NCBI RefSeq assembly: GCF_026410085.1
Contig: NZ_CP112866.1
Span: 2,294,001 to 2,358,000, forward strand
Origin: Pseudomonas quebecensis
GTDB taxonomy: Bacteria > Pseudomonadota > Gammaproteobacteria > Pseudomonadales > Pseudomonadaceae
Direction: 5' to 3'
DNA: 64,000 bases
Every line of letters starts with the position of its first letter. Position 1 is the stretch's first letter. Positions 27,301 through 33,843 of this stretch are shown here, in pieces. Both the position numbers and the translations under genes were made by a program. The notes beneath the pieces were generated by a model. It was not told the DNA's origin. It saw nothing but the letters and a program-made list of their open reading frames with translations, and ran no database searches.

Positions 27301-28342
27301 CAGGGCCCATGTAGCCCATCTCACGCCCGCCCATGGCATTGGGTTGGCCGGTGAGGGAGAACGGGCCGCTGCCGGGACGGCAGATGGCGCCGGTGGCCAG
27401 GTGCAGGTTGCACAAGGCGTTGGTGTTCCAGGTGCCGTGGGTGCTCTGGTTGAGGCCCATGGTCCAGCAGCTCATCCACTCGGCAGCCTCGCCGATCCAG
27501 GCGGCGGCCTGGCGGATGTCGGCTTCGGCCAGGCCGGTGATGGCGGCGACCTGCTGCGGTGAGTAGTCCTCCAGGAACGCAGGCATGACCTCCCAACCCT
27601 CAGTGAAGGTGGCGATAAAGGCCGGGTCGGTATGGCCGTTTTTCACCAGCAGGTGCAGCAGGCCGTTGAGCAACGCAAGGTCGGTGCCGGGCCTGATCGG
27701 CAAGTAAAGGTGAGCTTTGTCGGCGGTGGCGCTGCGCCGTGGGTCGACCACGATCAGCTTAGCCCCGGCCTTGACCCGGTCCATCATGCGCAGGAACAGG
27801 ATGGGGTGACAGTCGGCCATATTGGCGCCGATCACGAAGAACAGGTCGGCGCGGTCGAAGTCCTCATAGGAGCCCGGCGGCCCATCGGAACCCAGTGACA
27901 GCTTGTAGCCGCTGCCGGCGCTGGCCATGCACAGCCGCGAGTTGGATTCGATATGGCGGGTGCCGACAAAGCCCTTGGCTAACTTGTTGACCAGGTACTG
28001 GGCTTCCAGTGACATCTGCCCGGACACATAAAACGCCAATGCATCGGGGCCATGCCGCTCCAGCACGTTGCGCAGGCGCCCGGCGGTCCTGGCGATGGCT
28101 TCGTCCATGGCGATGCGCACCGGGTCGCGGTCGCGGGCCTGGCGCAGGTAGGCATTTTCCATGCGCCCGGACTCGGCGATGGCTTGCCCGCAGGTGCTGC
28201 CCTTGGTGCACAGGCGACCGGCATTGGTGGGGTGGTCGGGGTCGCCGATCACCTTGACCACCTTATTGTCTTCGACCTGAATGACGATGCCGCAGCCCAC
28301 GCCACAATAGGGGCACACACTGCGTACGCGTTGGTTGGCCAT
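24335..28342 (-). CDS. nasA: Fused assimilatory nitrate reductase / CysJ-like flavoprotein reductase
   Basis: A 1335-residue fusion. Residues 1-700 are a molybdopterin nitrate reductase of the Nas type: C10-x2-C13-x3-C17-x27-C45 binds a 4Fe-4S cluster, and molybdopterin oxidoreductase and dinucleotide-binding domains follow. About residues 820-960 are a flavodoxin (LLWASQTGNAEALAERC). The rest is an FAD/NADPH reductase (RLYSIASS, then MIGPGTGVAPFRAFLQERR and a C-terminal RYLRDVY) like the sulfite reductase alpha subunit. It should reduce nitrate to nitrite in the cytoplasm with electrons from NAD(P)H, without a separate reductase subunit. It is divergent from nirBD; its leader holds a dual-hexaloop attenuator behind a sigma-54 promoter. 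Confidence 0.88.
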   Translation of the reverse strand: MANQRVRSVCPYCGVGCGIVIQVEDNKVVKVIGDPDHPTNAGRLCTKGSTCGQAIAESGRMENAYLRQARDRDPVRIAMDEAIARTAGRLRNVLERHGPDALAFYVSGQMSLEAQYLVNKLAKGFVGTRHIESNSRLCMASAGSGYKLSLGSDGPPGSYEDFDRADLFFVIGANMADCHPILFLRMMDRVKAGAKLIVVDPRRSATADKAHLYLPIRPGTDLALLNGLLHLLVKNGHTDPAFIATFTEGWEVMPAFLEDYSPQQVAAITGLAEADIRQAAAWIGEAAEWMSCWTMGLNQSTHGTWNTNALCNLHLATGAICRPGSGPFSLTGQPNAMGGREMGYMGPGLPGQRSMLVDADRAFIEDLWQIPADRLPRQAGDGTVAMFEQMAAGQIKACWIICTNPVASVPNRQTVIDGLQAAELVITQDAFLDTETNRYADILLPGALWAEAEGVMINSERNLTLMQHAVEPPGEALADWRIIARVACAMGYAEAFSYANASEVFEEIKRACNPATGYDLRGASYGRLRETPLQWPLATAESAPRNPIRYREHGALRFATASGKAQFFARPHMPPAELPDDTFPFVLNTGRVQHQWHTLTKTGKIATLNKLNPGPFVEIHPDDAARLGIRARQPVQVLSRRGRAVLPALISDRVQPGHCFAPFHWNDVFGEHLAINAVTSDAVDPISLQPEFKCCAVSLARVELIDHQFLDTPPQAATDLPARAEQSTLSRIDAFAEIAGLRPLTPPPLSDNERTYLAGFISGLRADSARQPGEVPVLPPNAPLAGEARLWVDGLLGGLFSRALATGVSTLPAAPALTLLWASQTGNAEALAERCAQRLREAGISVELSAMADFPASRLASTQNLALISSTFGDGDPPDNGEGFWHSLSRSETRLESLRFAVLALGDPNYDQFCNHGKRLDQRLLELGATRLLERVDCDTQFHDRADTWLLRLQHSLNPTKAPAVATPAGKTKLYGSRLLLNRHLNPHSRHKETRQFALDLADSGLSYEAGDALGVRPRNCPELVHELLALTGLKASTSVNIETFGEVSLQQALTQHFEIARPSSETLAFIAERSADTGLEQLLRPEHKAELNDWLWGRQLADVLQAYPIECSAAELLGTLRRLQPRLYSIASSAKAHPGEVHLTVAAVRYGKRKGVSSTFLADRVGDGEVPVFVQPSKHFRTPSDGDVPMIMIGPGTGVAPFRAFLQERRALGHQGRNWLFFGEQHAASDFYYQDELQGLQRDGLLTHLSLAFSRDQAQKVYVQDRLREQGAELWRWLQDGARVYICGDARQMAKDVDQVLRQIAQTHGGLDPEHAVDYWRQLSEQKRYLRDVY

Positions 28343-28371
28343 CGATAACCCTCGAATCTTTTCTGCCCGGC

Positions 28372-28420
28372 AAAAAAAAGCGCCGCGTAACCCTCCGTTG
28401 GAACGGGGATTACACGGCGC
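28372..28420 (-). terminator. Intrinsic terminator/attenuator in nasA leader
   Basis: On the minus strand a hairpin GCGCCGTGTAA ... TTACGCGGCGC (one G-T pair, with further CCC/GGG and CGTT/AACG pairing inside) is followed by eight T (28379-28372). It ends 29 bases before the nasA ATG, so it must be bypassed for nasA expression. Its 5' arm shares bases with the second hexaloop hairpin (28430-28413), so the two structures exclude each other. Confidence 0.8.
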
Positions 28421-28453
28421 CTTTGTCGTGGATGGGCAATCAGCGTTGACTGC
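28413..28453 (-). promoter_or_regulatory. Dual hexaloop ANTAR (NasT-type) antiterminator element, nasA leader
   Basis: On the minus strand P1 is GCAGTC-AACGCT-GATTGC (28453-28436, six pairs with one G-T) and P2 is CACGAC-AAAGGC-GCCGTG (28430-28413, six pairs with one A-C mismatch). They are joined by five bases. Both loops have six bases with A at position 1 and G at position 4, the defining ANTAR-protein target. The P2 3' arm overlaps the terminator 5' arm. Binding of a NasT/NasR-like protein would therefore let transcription pass. Confidence 0.7.
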
Positions 28454-28470
28454 TCTGTGGCGCTGTACCT

Positions 28471-28486
28471 AGCAAGCGGCGCGCCA
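28471..28486 (-). promoter_or_regulatory. Sigma-54 promoter of nasA
   Basis: On the minus strand TGGCGCG-CCGC-TTGCT (28486-28471) matches TGGCACG-N4-TTGCW with one change and correct GG-GC spacing. The predicted start near 28460 lies about seven bases before hairpin P1, which supports the call. Nitrogen control through NtrC is expected; I found no clear NtrC palindrome. Confidence 0.65.
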
Positions 28487-28654
28487 GGTTGTTCAAGGTG
28501 CCGTACTGATGGTGGTGAGGGTGCTTGCCGCCGCCGCGCGAACTCGCGGGAGCAAGCGTCCTGTGCCCTTTTATGACGCGCTGCGCACCAGTTGGAGGCG
28601 TACTCGGCAGGGGCGCGCGGGCGTGGAGGCAGTGGGTACGGGGTTGCGACAGGT

Positions 28655-28670
28655 TGGCACAGAGCCTGCA
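28655..28670 (+). promoter_or_regulatory. Sigma-54 promoter of nirBD
   Basis: TGGCACA-GAGC-CTGCA at 28655-28670 matches the -24/-12 consensus TGGCACG-N4-TTGCW, with GG at 28656-28657 and GC at 28668-28669. Transcription would start near 28680, about ten bases before leader hairpin P1. Confidence 0.7.
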
Positions 28671-28689
28671 AGATCACCGGTAACCCCCT

Positions 28690-28780
28690 TCGGTCAACGA
28701 CGATCGACAACATGGGCAACAGCGGTGGAATCGGCGAAGTCGTCCGATGCCAACCGTATAAGAACAGGCAAAGACGCCTG
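28690..28780 (+). promoter_or_regulatory. Dual hexaloop ANTAR (NasT-type) antiterminator element, nirB leader
   Basis: P1 is TCGGTC-AACGAC-GATCGA (28690-28707, one G-T pair). P2 is CAGGC-AAAGAC-GCCTG (28765-28780, perfect). Both are hexaloops with A1 and G4, and the P1 loops of the nas and nir leaders both start AACG while both P2 loops start AAAG. The P2 3' arm is also the 5' arm of the terminator. The 57-base linker is longer than in the nas leader, so an intervening hairpin may bring P1 and P2 together. Confidence 0.65.
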
Positions 28781-28809
28781 GAACCGTAAGGTTTCAGGCG
28801 TTTTTTTTT
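28774..28809 (+). terminator. Intrinsic terminator/attenuator in nirB leader
   Basis: The arms ACGCCTGGAACC (28774-28785) and GGTTTCAGGCGT (28790-28801) pair fully with one G-T around GTAA, followed by nine T. It ends 39 bases before the nirB ATG and downstream of the sigma-54 promoter, so it is an attenuator and not the end of another gene. Confidence 0.85.
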
Positions 28810-28848
28810 GCTTTTTTCAAACCGTGATGAGTTTTGTCGGGTGCTGAT

Positions 28849-31410
28849 ATGAACGCCAATAACGCCAGTCTGAACCAGCTGCAAACCCTGATCGTCGTCG
28901 GCAATGGCATGGTCGGTCATCACTGCGTGGAGCAGTTGATCGAACGCGGCGCGCTGGATCACTACCAACTGCATGTGTTCAGCGAAGAGCCGATGCGCGC
29001 CTATGATCGCGTGCATTTATCCGAATACTTCACCGGCCGCGATGCCGAGTCGCTGGCGCTGTCCGACGCGGCGCTGTACCAGACGCCGGGCGTGACCCTG
29101 CACCTTGACGTGCAGGTGCTGGATATCGACCGCGCCCAGCGCCAGGTGGTCACCGCCCAAGGTCGCGTCACCTATGACAAGCTGGTGCTGGCCACCGGCT
29201 CATATCCCTTCGTACCCCCGATAGAGGGCGCCGAAGGTGACTCGCGCCTGGTGTACCGCACCCTGCAGGACCTCGACGCCATCCGTGCGGCCGCCGCCAA
29301 TGCGCGGCGCGGTGTGGTGGTCGGCGGTGGGCTGCTCGGCCTGGAAGCGGCCAACGCCCTCAAAAGCCTGGGCCTGGAAGCCCATGTGGTGGAGTTCGCG
29401 CCGCGCCTGATGCCGGTGCAGCTGGATAACTTCGGCGGCCTGGCACTCAAGGCGCAGATCGAACGACTGGGCGTCGGCGTGCATTTGTCCCGTGCCACGC
29501 AGTCGATCAGCGTTGGCGAGCAGTATCGCTATCGCATGAATTTCGCCAACGACGAATTTCTGGAAACCGACCTTATCGTGTTTTCCGCCGGTATTCGCGC
29601 CCAGGACGCTCTGGCGCGCCAGGCGGGGCTTGAGATCGGCCCGCGCGGTGGGGTGGTGATCAACGACGAATGCCAGAGCTGCGATCCGCATATCTACGCA
29701 ATCGGTGAGTGTGCCTCGTGGAACGGCAGCCTGTTCGGCCTGGTCGCGCCCGGTTACCAGATGGCCCGTGGCGTGGCGGCGTTGCTGTGCGGGCAGGGCG
29801 CCGAGCCGTTTGTGGGGGCGGACATGTCGACCAAACTCAAGTTGCTCGGCGTCGACGTCGGTTCCATCGGTGACGCCCACGCCCACACGCCGGGCGCGCG
29901 CAGCTATCAGTTTATCGACGAGGCCACCGCCAGCTACCGCCGTCTGGTGGTGGATGCCGCCGGCAGGCAGGTGATCGGCGCGGTGCTGGTGGGTGACAAC
30001 AGCTACTACGACACGCTGCTGCAATACCTGCAGAACGGCATCGCCTTGCCGGCCGAACCCGCCAGCCTGATCCTGCCGTCCTCGGCCGGCGCACCAACCC
30101 TCGGCCCCGGCGCGTTGCCGGAATCGGCCACGGTGTGTTCGTGCCACAACGTCACCAAGGGCGCGATCTGCGCAGCCATCGACGGCGGCTGCGCCGACCT
30201 CGGCGTGCTCAAGGCGCAGACCAAGGCCTGCACCGGCTGCGGCGGGTGCGCCGGGTTGCTCAAGCAGGTGTTCGAACATGAACTGCTGGCCCGTGGCGTC
30301 AGTGTCGACAAGCGTTTGTGCGAGCACTTCGCCTATACCCGTCAGGAGCTGTATGCCCTGGTGCGTGTGGAAGGGGTGCTCAGCTTTGAAGCACTGCTGG
30401 CCAAGCACGGCCGTGGTCACATCGGCTGTGACGTGTGCAAACCGGCGGTGGGCTCGATCCTGGCCTCGTGCTGGAACCAGCCGATCATGGACCCGTCGCT
30501 GGTGCCGTTGCAGGACACCAACGACACCTTTATGGCCAATATGCAGAAGAACGGCACCTACTCGGTGGTGCCACGGATTCCGGGCGGTGAGATCACTGCC
30601 GACAAGCTGATCGTGATCGGCGAGGTGGCGAAGAAATACAACCTCTATACCAAGATCACCGGCGGCCAGCGCATCGACCTGTTCGGCGCGCAACTGCACG
30701 AATTGCCGGACATCTGGGGCGAGCTGATCGCGGCCGGTTTCGAGACCGGGCATGCGTATGGCAAGTCCACGCGCACGGTCAAATCCTGCGTCGGCAGCAC
30801 GTGGTGCCGTTATGGCGTGCAGGACAGCGTGAAAATGGCGCTGTTGATCGAGGACCGCTACAAGGGCCTGCGTTCGCCGCACAAACTCAAGTTCGCGGTG
30901 TCCGGTTGCACCCGCGAATGCGCCGAAGCCCAGAGCAAGGATGTGGGGGTGATCGCCACCGAAAAAGGCTGGAATCTTTATATCGCCGGCAACGGCGGCA
31001 TGCGTCCACGGCATGCCGAACTGTTCGCCACCGACCTCGACGATGCCACGCTGATTCGCTACATCGATCGCTTCCTGATGTTCTACATCCGCACCGCCGA
31101 CAAGCTGCAACGCACTTCGGTGTGGCGCGAAAGCCTGGAAGGCGGCCTGGATTTCCTCAAGGATGTGATCGTGCACGACAGCCTGGGCCTGGGCGCCGAA
31201 CTGGAAGCGCAGATGCAACAGGTGGTCGACCGCTACGAATGCGAATGGGCCAATGCCCTCAAAGACCCGGAAAAACTCAAGCGCTTCCGCACCTTCGTCA
31301 ACGACAAACGCCCGGACCCGGACATTCACTTCGTCCAGGAACGCGGCCAGCGTCGCCCGATCATGGCCGCCGAACTCAACCTGATTGCGGTCGCCGAGGA
31401 GATTGCCTGA
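28849..31410 (+). CDS. nirB: NADH nitrite reductase large subunit
   Basis: An 853-residue assimilatory nitrite reductase. Order: FAD/NAD(P)-binding domain (IVVGNGMVGHHCVEQL at the start, GVVVGGGLLGLEAANALKSL for NADH), a BFD-type 2Fe-2S domain (CSCHNVTKGAICAAI, then ACTGCGGCAGLL), a ferredoxin-like sulfite/nitrite half domain, and the siroheme/4Fe-4S domain with SCVGSTWCRYG and SGCTRECAEAQ. It reduces nitrite to ammonium with NADH in the cytoplasm. The ATG at 28849 was used; a TTG five codons upstream is in frame. It overlaps nirD by one base and is controlled by the leader described above. Confidence 0.92.
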   Translation: MNANNASLNQLQTLIVVGNGMVGHHCVEQLIERGALDHYQLHVFSEEPMRAYDRVHLSEYFTGRDAESLALSDAALYQTPGVTLHLDVQVLDIDRAQRQVVTAQGRVTYDKLVLATGSYPFVPPIEGAEGDSRLVYRTLQDLDAIRAAAANARRGVVVGGGLLGLEAANALKSLGLEAHVVEFAPRLMPVQLDNFGGLALKAQIERLGVGVHLSRATQSISVGEQYRYRMNFANDEFLETDLIVFSAGIRAQDALARQAGLEIGPRGGVVINDECQSCDPHIYAIGECASWNGSLFGLVAPGYQMARGVAALLCGQGAEPFVGADMSTKLKLLGVDVGSIGDAHAHTPGARSYQFIDEATASYRRLVVDAAGRQVIGAVLVGDNSYYDTLLQYLQNGIALPAEPASLILPSSAGAPTLGPGALPESATVCSCHNVTKGAICAAIDGGCADLGVLKAQTKACTGCGGCAGLLKQVFEHELLARGVSVDKRLCEHFAYTRQELYALVRVEGVLSFEALLAKHGRGHIGCDVCKPAVGSILASCWNQPIMDPSLVPLQDTNDTFMANMQKNGTYSVVPRIPGGEITADKLIVIGEVAKKYNLYTKITGGQRIDLFGAQLHELPDIWGELIAAGFETGHAYGKSTRTVKSCVGSTWCRYGVQDSVKMALLIEDRYKGLRSPHKLKFAVSGCTRECAEAQSKDVGVIATEKGWNLYIAGNGGMRPRHAELFATDLDDATLIRYIDRFLMFYIRTADKLQRTSVWRESLEGGLDFLKDVIVHDSLGLGAELEAQMQQVVDRYECEWANALKDPEKLKRFRTFVNDKRPDPDIHFVQERGQRRPIMAAELNLIAVAEEIA

Positions 31411-31775
31411 TGAGCCAGCCCAATACCTTACGTACACTCGCCAGCTGGAAAGCCGTTTGCAATGAAACCGACCTGGTGCGCAATTCCGGCGTGGTGGTGT
31501 GGCTGGACGGCGCACAGGTGGCGCTGTTCTACCTGCCCGACGCCGAAGCACAGACGCTTTACGCTATCGACAACCACGACCCGGAGTCCGGCGCCAATGT
31601 AATCGGCCGTGGCCTGGTGGGCAGCCTCAAGGGCGAGCTGGTGGTGGCCGCGCCGATCTACAAACAGCATTACCGCCTGCACGACGGCCAATGCCTGGAA
31701 ACCCCGCGCCAGCGCCTGCGGGTGTGGCCGGTGCGGTTGAAGGGTGGGATGGTGGAGGTGCAAGTGTCTTGCTGA
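31410..31775 (+). CDS. nirD: NADH nitrite reductase small subunit
   Basis: A 121-residue Rieske-like protein (RTLASWKAVCNETDLVRNSG, then LYAIDNHDPESGANVIGRG and VAAPIYKQHYRLHDGQCLE). As in other assimilatory NirD proteins, the Rieske fold lacks the Cys/His pair that would bind 2Fe-2S. It is needed for NirB activity. The ATG overlaps the nirB stop (TGATG), so translation is coupled. Confidence 0.9.
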   Translation: MSQPNTLRTLASWKAVCNETDLVRNSGVVVWLDGAQVALFYLPDAEAQTLYAIDNHDPESGANVIGRGLVGSLKGELVVAAPIYKQHYRLHDGQCLETPRQRLRVWPVRLKGGMVEVQVSC

Positions 31776-31797
31776 AGCCTGACCTACACAGAGCACG

Positions 31798-31822
31798 ATG
31801 TGGGAGCCTGCCCCGATAGGCA
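31798..31822 (+). repeat. Degenerate intergenic palindrome
   Basis: GATGTGGGAGCCTGCCCCGA is a worn copy of the common Pseudomonas TGTGGGAG-GGGGCTTGCCCCC repeat, whose better copy is at 61156-61190. It lies just after nirD. Confidence 0.4.
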
Positions 31823-31875
31823 CAGGTATCTAGACCTCTTCGATAGAACACAGAGCCTGAGCAATGTGAGGTTTT

Positions 31876-32024
31876 TGTGGTGAGCAGGCTTGCCCTGCGC
31901 TGGGCTGCGCAGCAGCCCCAAACCTGCCAGGCGTTTTTGCCTGGCACACCGCGGTGTCTGGGAACAGGGCCGCTTCGCGGCCCAGCGCGGGCGGTGCGAC
32001 GATTCGACAAGCCCGCTTACCACA
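31876..32024. repeat. REPIN (two inverted REPs)
   Basis: A forward REP (GTGGTGAGCAGGCTTGCC ... GCTGGGCTGCGCAGCAG, 31877-31920) faces an inverted one ending in AAGCCCGCTTACCACAG near 32024. Between them lies a smaller palindrome, CCAGGCGTTTTTGCCTGG. The second REP is interrupted by about 15 extra bases (GGTGCGACGATTCGA) inside its conserved stem. It fills the space between nirD and an isochorismatase remnant. Confidence 0.75.
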
Positions 32025-32027
32025 GGT

Positions 32028-32275
32028 TTATGTGTCAGCCTTTAAGTCCAGTATCTGTGAAGTTTCGACCACCTTGGCATAGTCCATCGCCAGGTTGCTC
32101 AACGGGAGATATGCCGCACATGCACCACCGGACGCGCGCATTGGCGCCAGGCGACGAGCAATTGCTGCATATGCCGCTCGGCATCCGGGTTGTTGCGCCG
32201 CCCCAGGGTCGGCTGGTTCATGCCTTGCTGCATGTCGATAAGCAGCAAGGCTGCGTTGTCGGCTAACGGTTCCAT
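32028..32275 (-). pseudogene. Isochorismatase-family hydrolase, internally deleted
   Basis: The ATG at 32273-32275 opens a 58-codon frame on the minus strand: ALLLIDMQQGMNQPTLGRR, then NPDAERHMQQLLVAWRQCAR and PVVHVRHISR, the exact N-terminal pattern of isochorismatase-like hydrolases with the catalytic aspartate in LLIDMQ. A stop follows at 32099. In another frame the next bases encode LSNLAMDYAKVVETSQILDL to a stop at 32028, which looks like the C-terminal end of the same family. About 100 residues including the lysine and cysteine of the triad are missing, so an internal deletion joined the two ends. Confidence 0.65.
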
Positions 32276-32401
32276 GACACCTCCCTAGGCATAAGAAGCA
32301 CGCAACATAACAGCCCGCCCGCGCGCCCACAGCAATTTGTTCGAAGCCTTCGCGGTTTGCCTTTACACTGCGGCCCCCGGATTTCAGCAAGGATGCTTTC
32401 C

Positions 32402-33802
32402 ATGCGTTCGCTCGTCAGCGCAGTGTTTGTCTCAACGATGTTCGCGACCACGGCCATGGCCGAGCCCCGCTCGTTTTCGCTGAATGACCCCAGCGGCCGG
32501 TTTCTGCTGGAAGTGCTGTTTCCTGACGTGCCGCAAGACCTGCAGCAACTGGCGCCGGCGCTGGTCACCCTGCGCGATAAAACCACCCTGGCGATCCTCC
32601 AGCAACTGCGCACGCCTGCTGCCAGCGTGCCGCTCAACGGTGACGGCAAGACTCTGGAGTGGCGCCTGGTCGGCGAAAATGGCGTGGTGTATTTCGCCGA
32701 TATCAACCAGGACGGTCGCCAGGATCTGGCGATCCGTAACGGCGACGGCGCCGATGCGGGCTTTCAGTCGAACTACGACGTGTACCTGCAAGATCCGCAG
32801 CAGCCACGCTGGGTGTTCAATCGCCCACTCACCGACCTGGCGAACGAGACCTCCGGCGGCATGTTCTCGGTCAATCCCAAGGACGGCATCATCCATTCGC
32901 AAACCGACCGGGGCTGCTGCTGGACGCGCGCCAGCCGTTGGCAGATGCGCCACGGCGAGCTGGTGCGACTCAGCGCCTATACGCAGGAAGAAGTACCGGC
33001 AAGCGACGACGGCACCAGCATGCCCAAAGGCTACATGCTGCGCACCAGCGGCGAATGGAAGGACGGCCAGTGGCGTGAAACCCCGCGCCTGGAAGGGCCG
33101 GTCAATGAAGACCCGCAGATGCTCGCCGGCACTCTCAACGGCAAGATCCCGGTGCAACTCTGGTATCAGCAGCAAGGCGAGGTACTGATCGGCGAAGTGC
33201 GCTACACCAAAAGTGGCAGCGGCAAACCGATCAAACTGGTGGGCTCGATGGGCGACTATGAGGACAAACCCTTCGTTTACCTGCACGAATCGGCTGACGA
33301 CGGTCATCAGACCGGCACCTGGCAGATCACCCGTGACAGCGTCGAACCCTTCGACTACCGCGGCGCCTGGGTCAGCAGCGGCAAGAAAGGTGCGTCGCAG
33401 TTGGCAGTGCAACTGCATGTCGAGGATCGCGAGCCGGAGTACCCCAAGTACGGCGACGTAGCCCGCGACCAGCGCAGTGGCCATTACCAGATGCGCGACG
33501 ACTACCTGGGCCGCGACGGTGACCTGGACTTGAAGATCCTGCCCCAGCGCGATGCCCAGGGCCGCGAAGTGGCGCAATTCAGCGTGACCCTCCACGACAC
33601 CGCCAGCGGAAAACCTATCGTTACCACGCAGCAGCGCGTGCCGATGGAAACCGAGAACCTGATCATCGTGCGTGCACCTTTGGCCAGCATAGGCACCGGG
33701 CCGTATCACATCCAACTGGTAAAAGATTTCGCGGTGATCAGGCACAACGCAGAGCCGGACTTTCCCGACTACCTGACCGGGATGTATCGCCGGCAGCCTT
33801 GA
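32402..33802 (+). CDS. Secreted XAC2610-like protein
   Basis: A 466-residue exported protein: signal peptide MRSLVSAVFVSTMFATTAMA, then a large beta-rich body. INQDGRQDLAIRNGDGADAGFQSNYDVYL resembles an FG-GAP-like calcium-binding repeat and is the hallmark of XAC2610-related proteins (split here near residue 105). FSVNPKDGIIHSQTDRGCCW follows. The biochemical role is unknown; the protein is probably periplasmic. The ATG at 32402 was chosen because the signal peptide begins there. It is convergent with aer. Confidence 0.65.
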   Translation: MRSLVSAVFVSTMFATTAMAEPRSFSLNDPSGRFLLEVLFPDVPQDLQQLAPALVTLRDKTTLAILQQLRTPAASVPLNGDGKTLEWRLVGENGVVYFADINQDGRQDLAIRNGDGADAGFQSNYDVYLQDPQQPRWVFNRPLTDLANETSGGMFSVNPKDGIIHSQTDRGCCWTRASRWQMRHGELVRLSAYTQEEVPASDDGTSMPKGYMLRTSGEWKDGQWRETPRLEGPVNEDPQMLAGTLNGKIPVQLWYQQQGEVLIGEVRYTKSGSGKPIKLVGSMGDYEDKPFVYLHESADDGHQTGTWQITRDSVEPFDYRGAWVSSGKKGASQLAVQLHVEDREPEYPKYGDVARDQRSGHYQMRDDYLGRDGDLDLKILPQRDAQGREVAQFSVTLHDTASGKPIVTTQQRVPMETENLIIVRAPLASIGTGPYHIQLVKDFAVIRHNAEPDFPDYLTGMYRRQP

Positions 33803-33843
33803 TGCTGCCGGTGATGCACCTCGGTCACACCGTTGTCGCGGCT

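Noticed and set aside
28520..28560. REP-like words (GCGGGAGCAAGC) in the nas-nir intergenic region
   Set aside because: Too short and degenerate to separate from ordinary GC-rich promoter DNA.
28487..28654. Possible NtrC sites between the two sigma-54 promoters (for example GCACC near 28585 and GGTGC near 28497 and 28520)
   Set aside because: Only half-sites were found; none pairs with the five-base spacing of a GCACC-N5-GGTGC palindrome, so I do not list them as features.
29200..31551. Very long open frame on the strand opposite nirB (about 780 codons)
   Set aside because: It mirrors the codon bias of nirB in GC-rich DNA, its protein is rich in His, Gln and Arg with no domain, and nirB on the other strand is certain.
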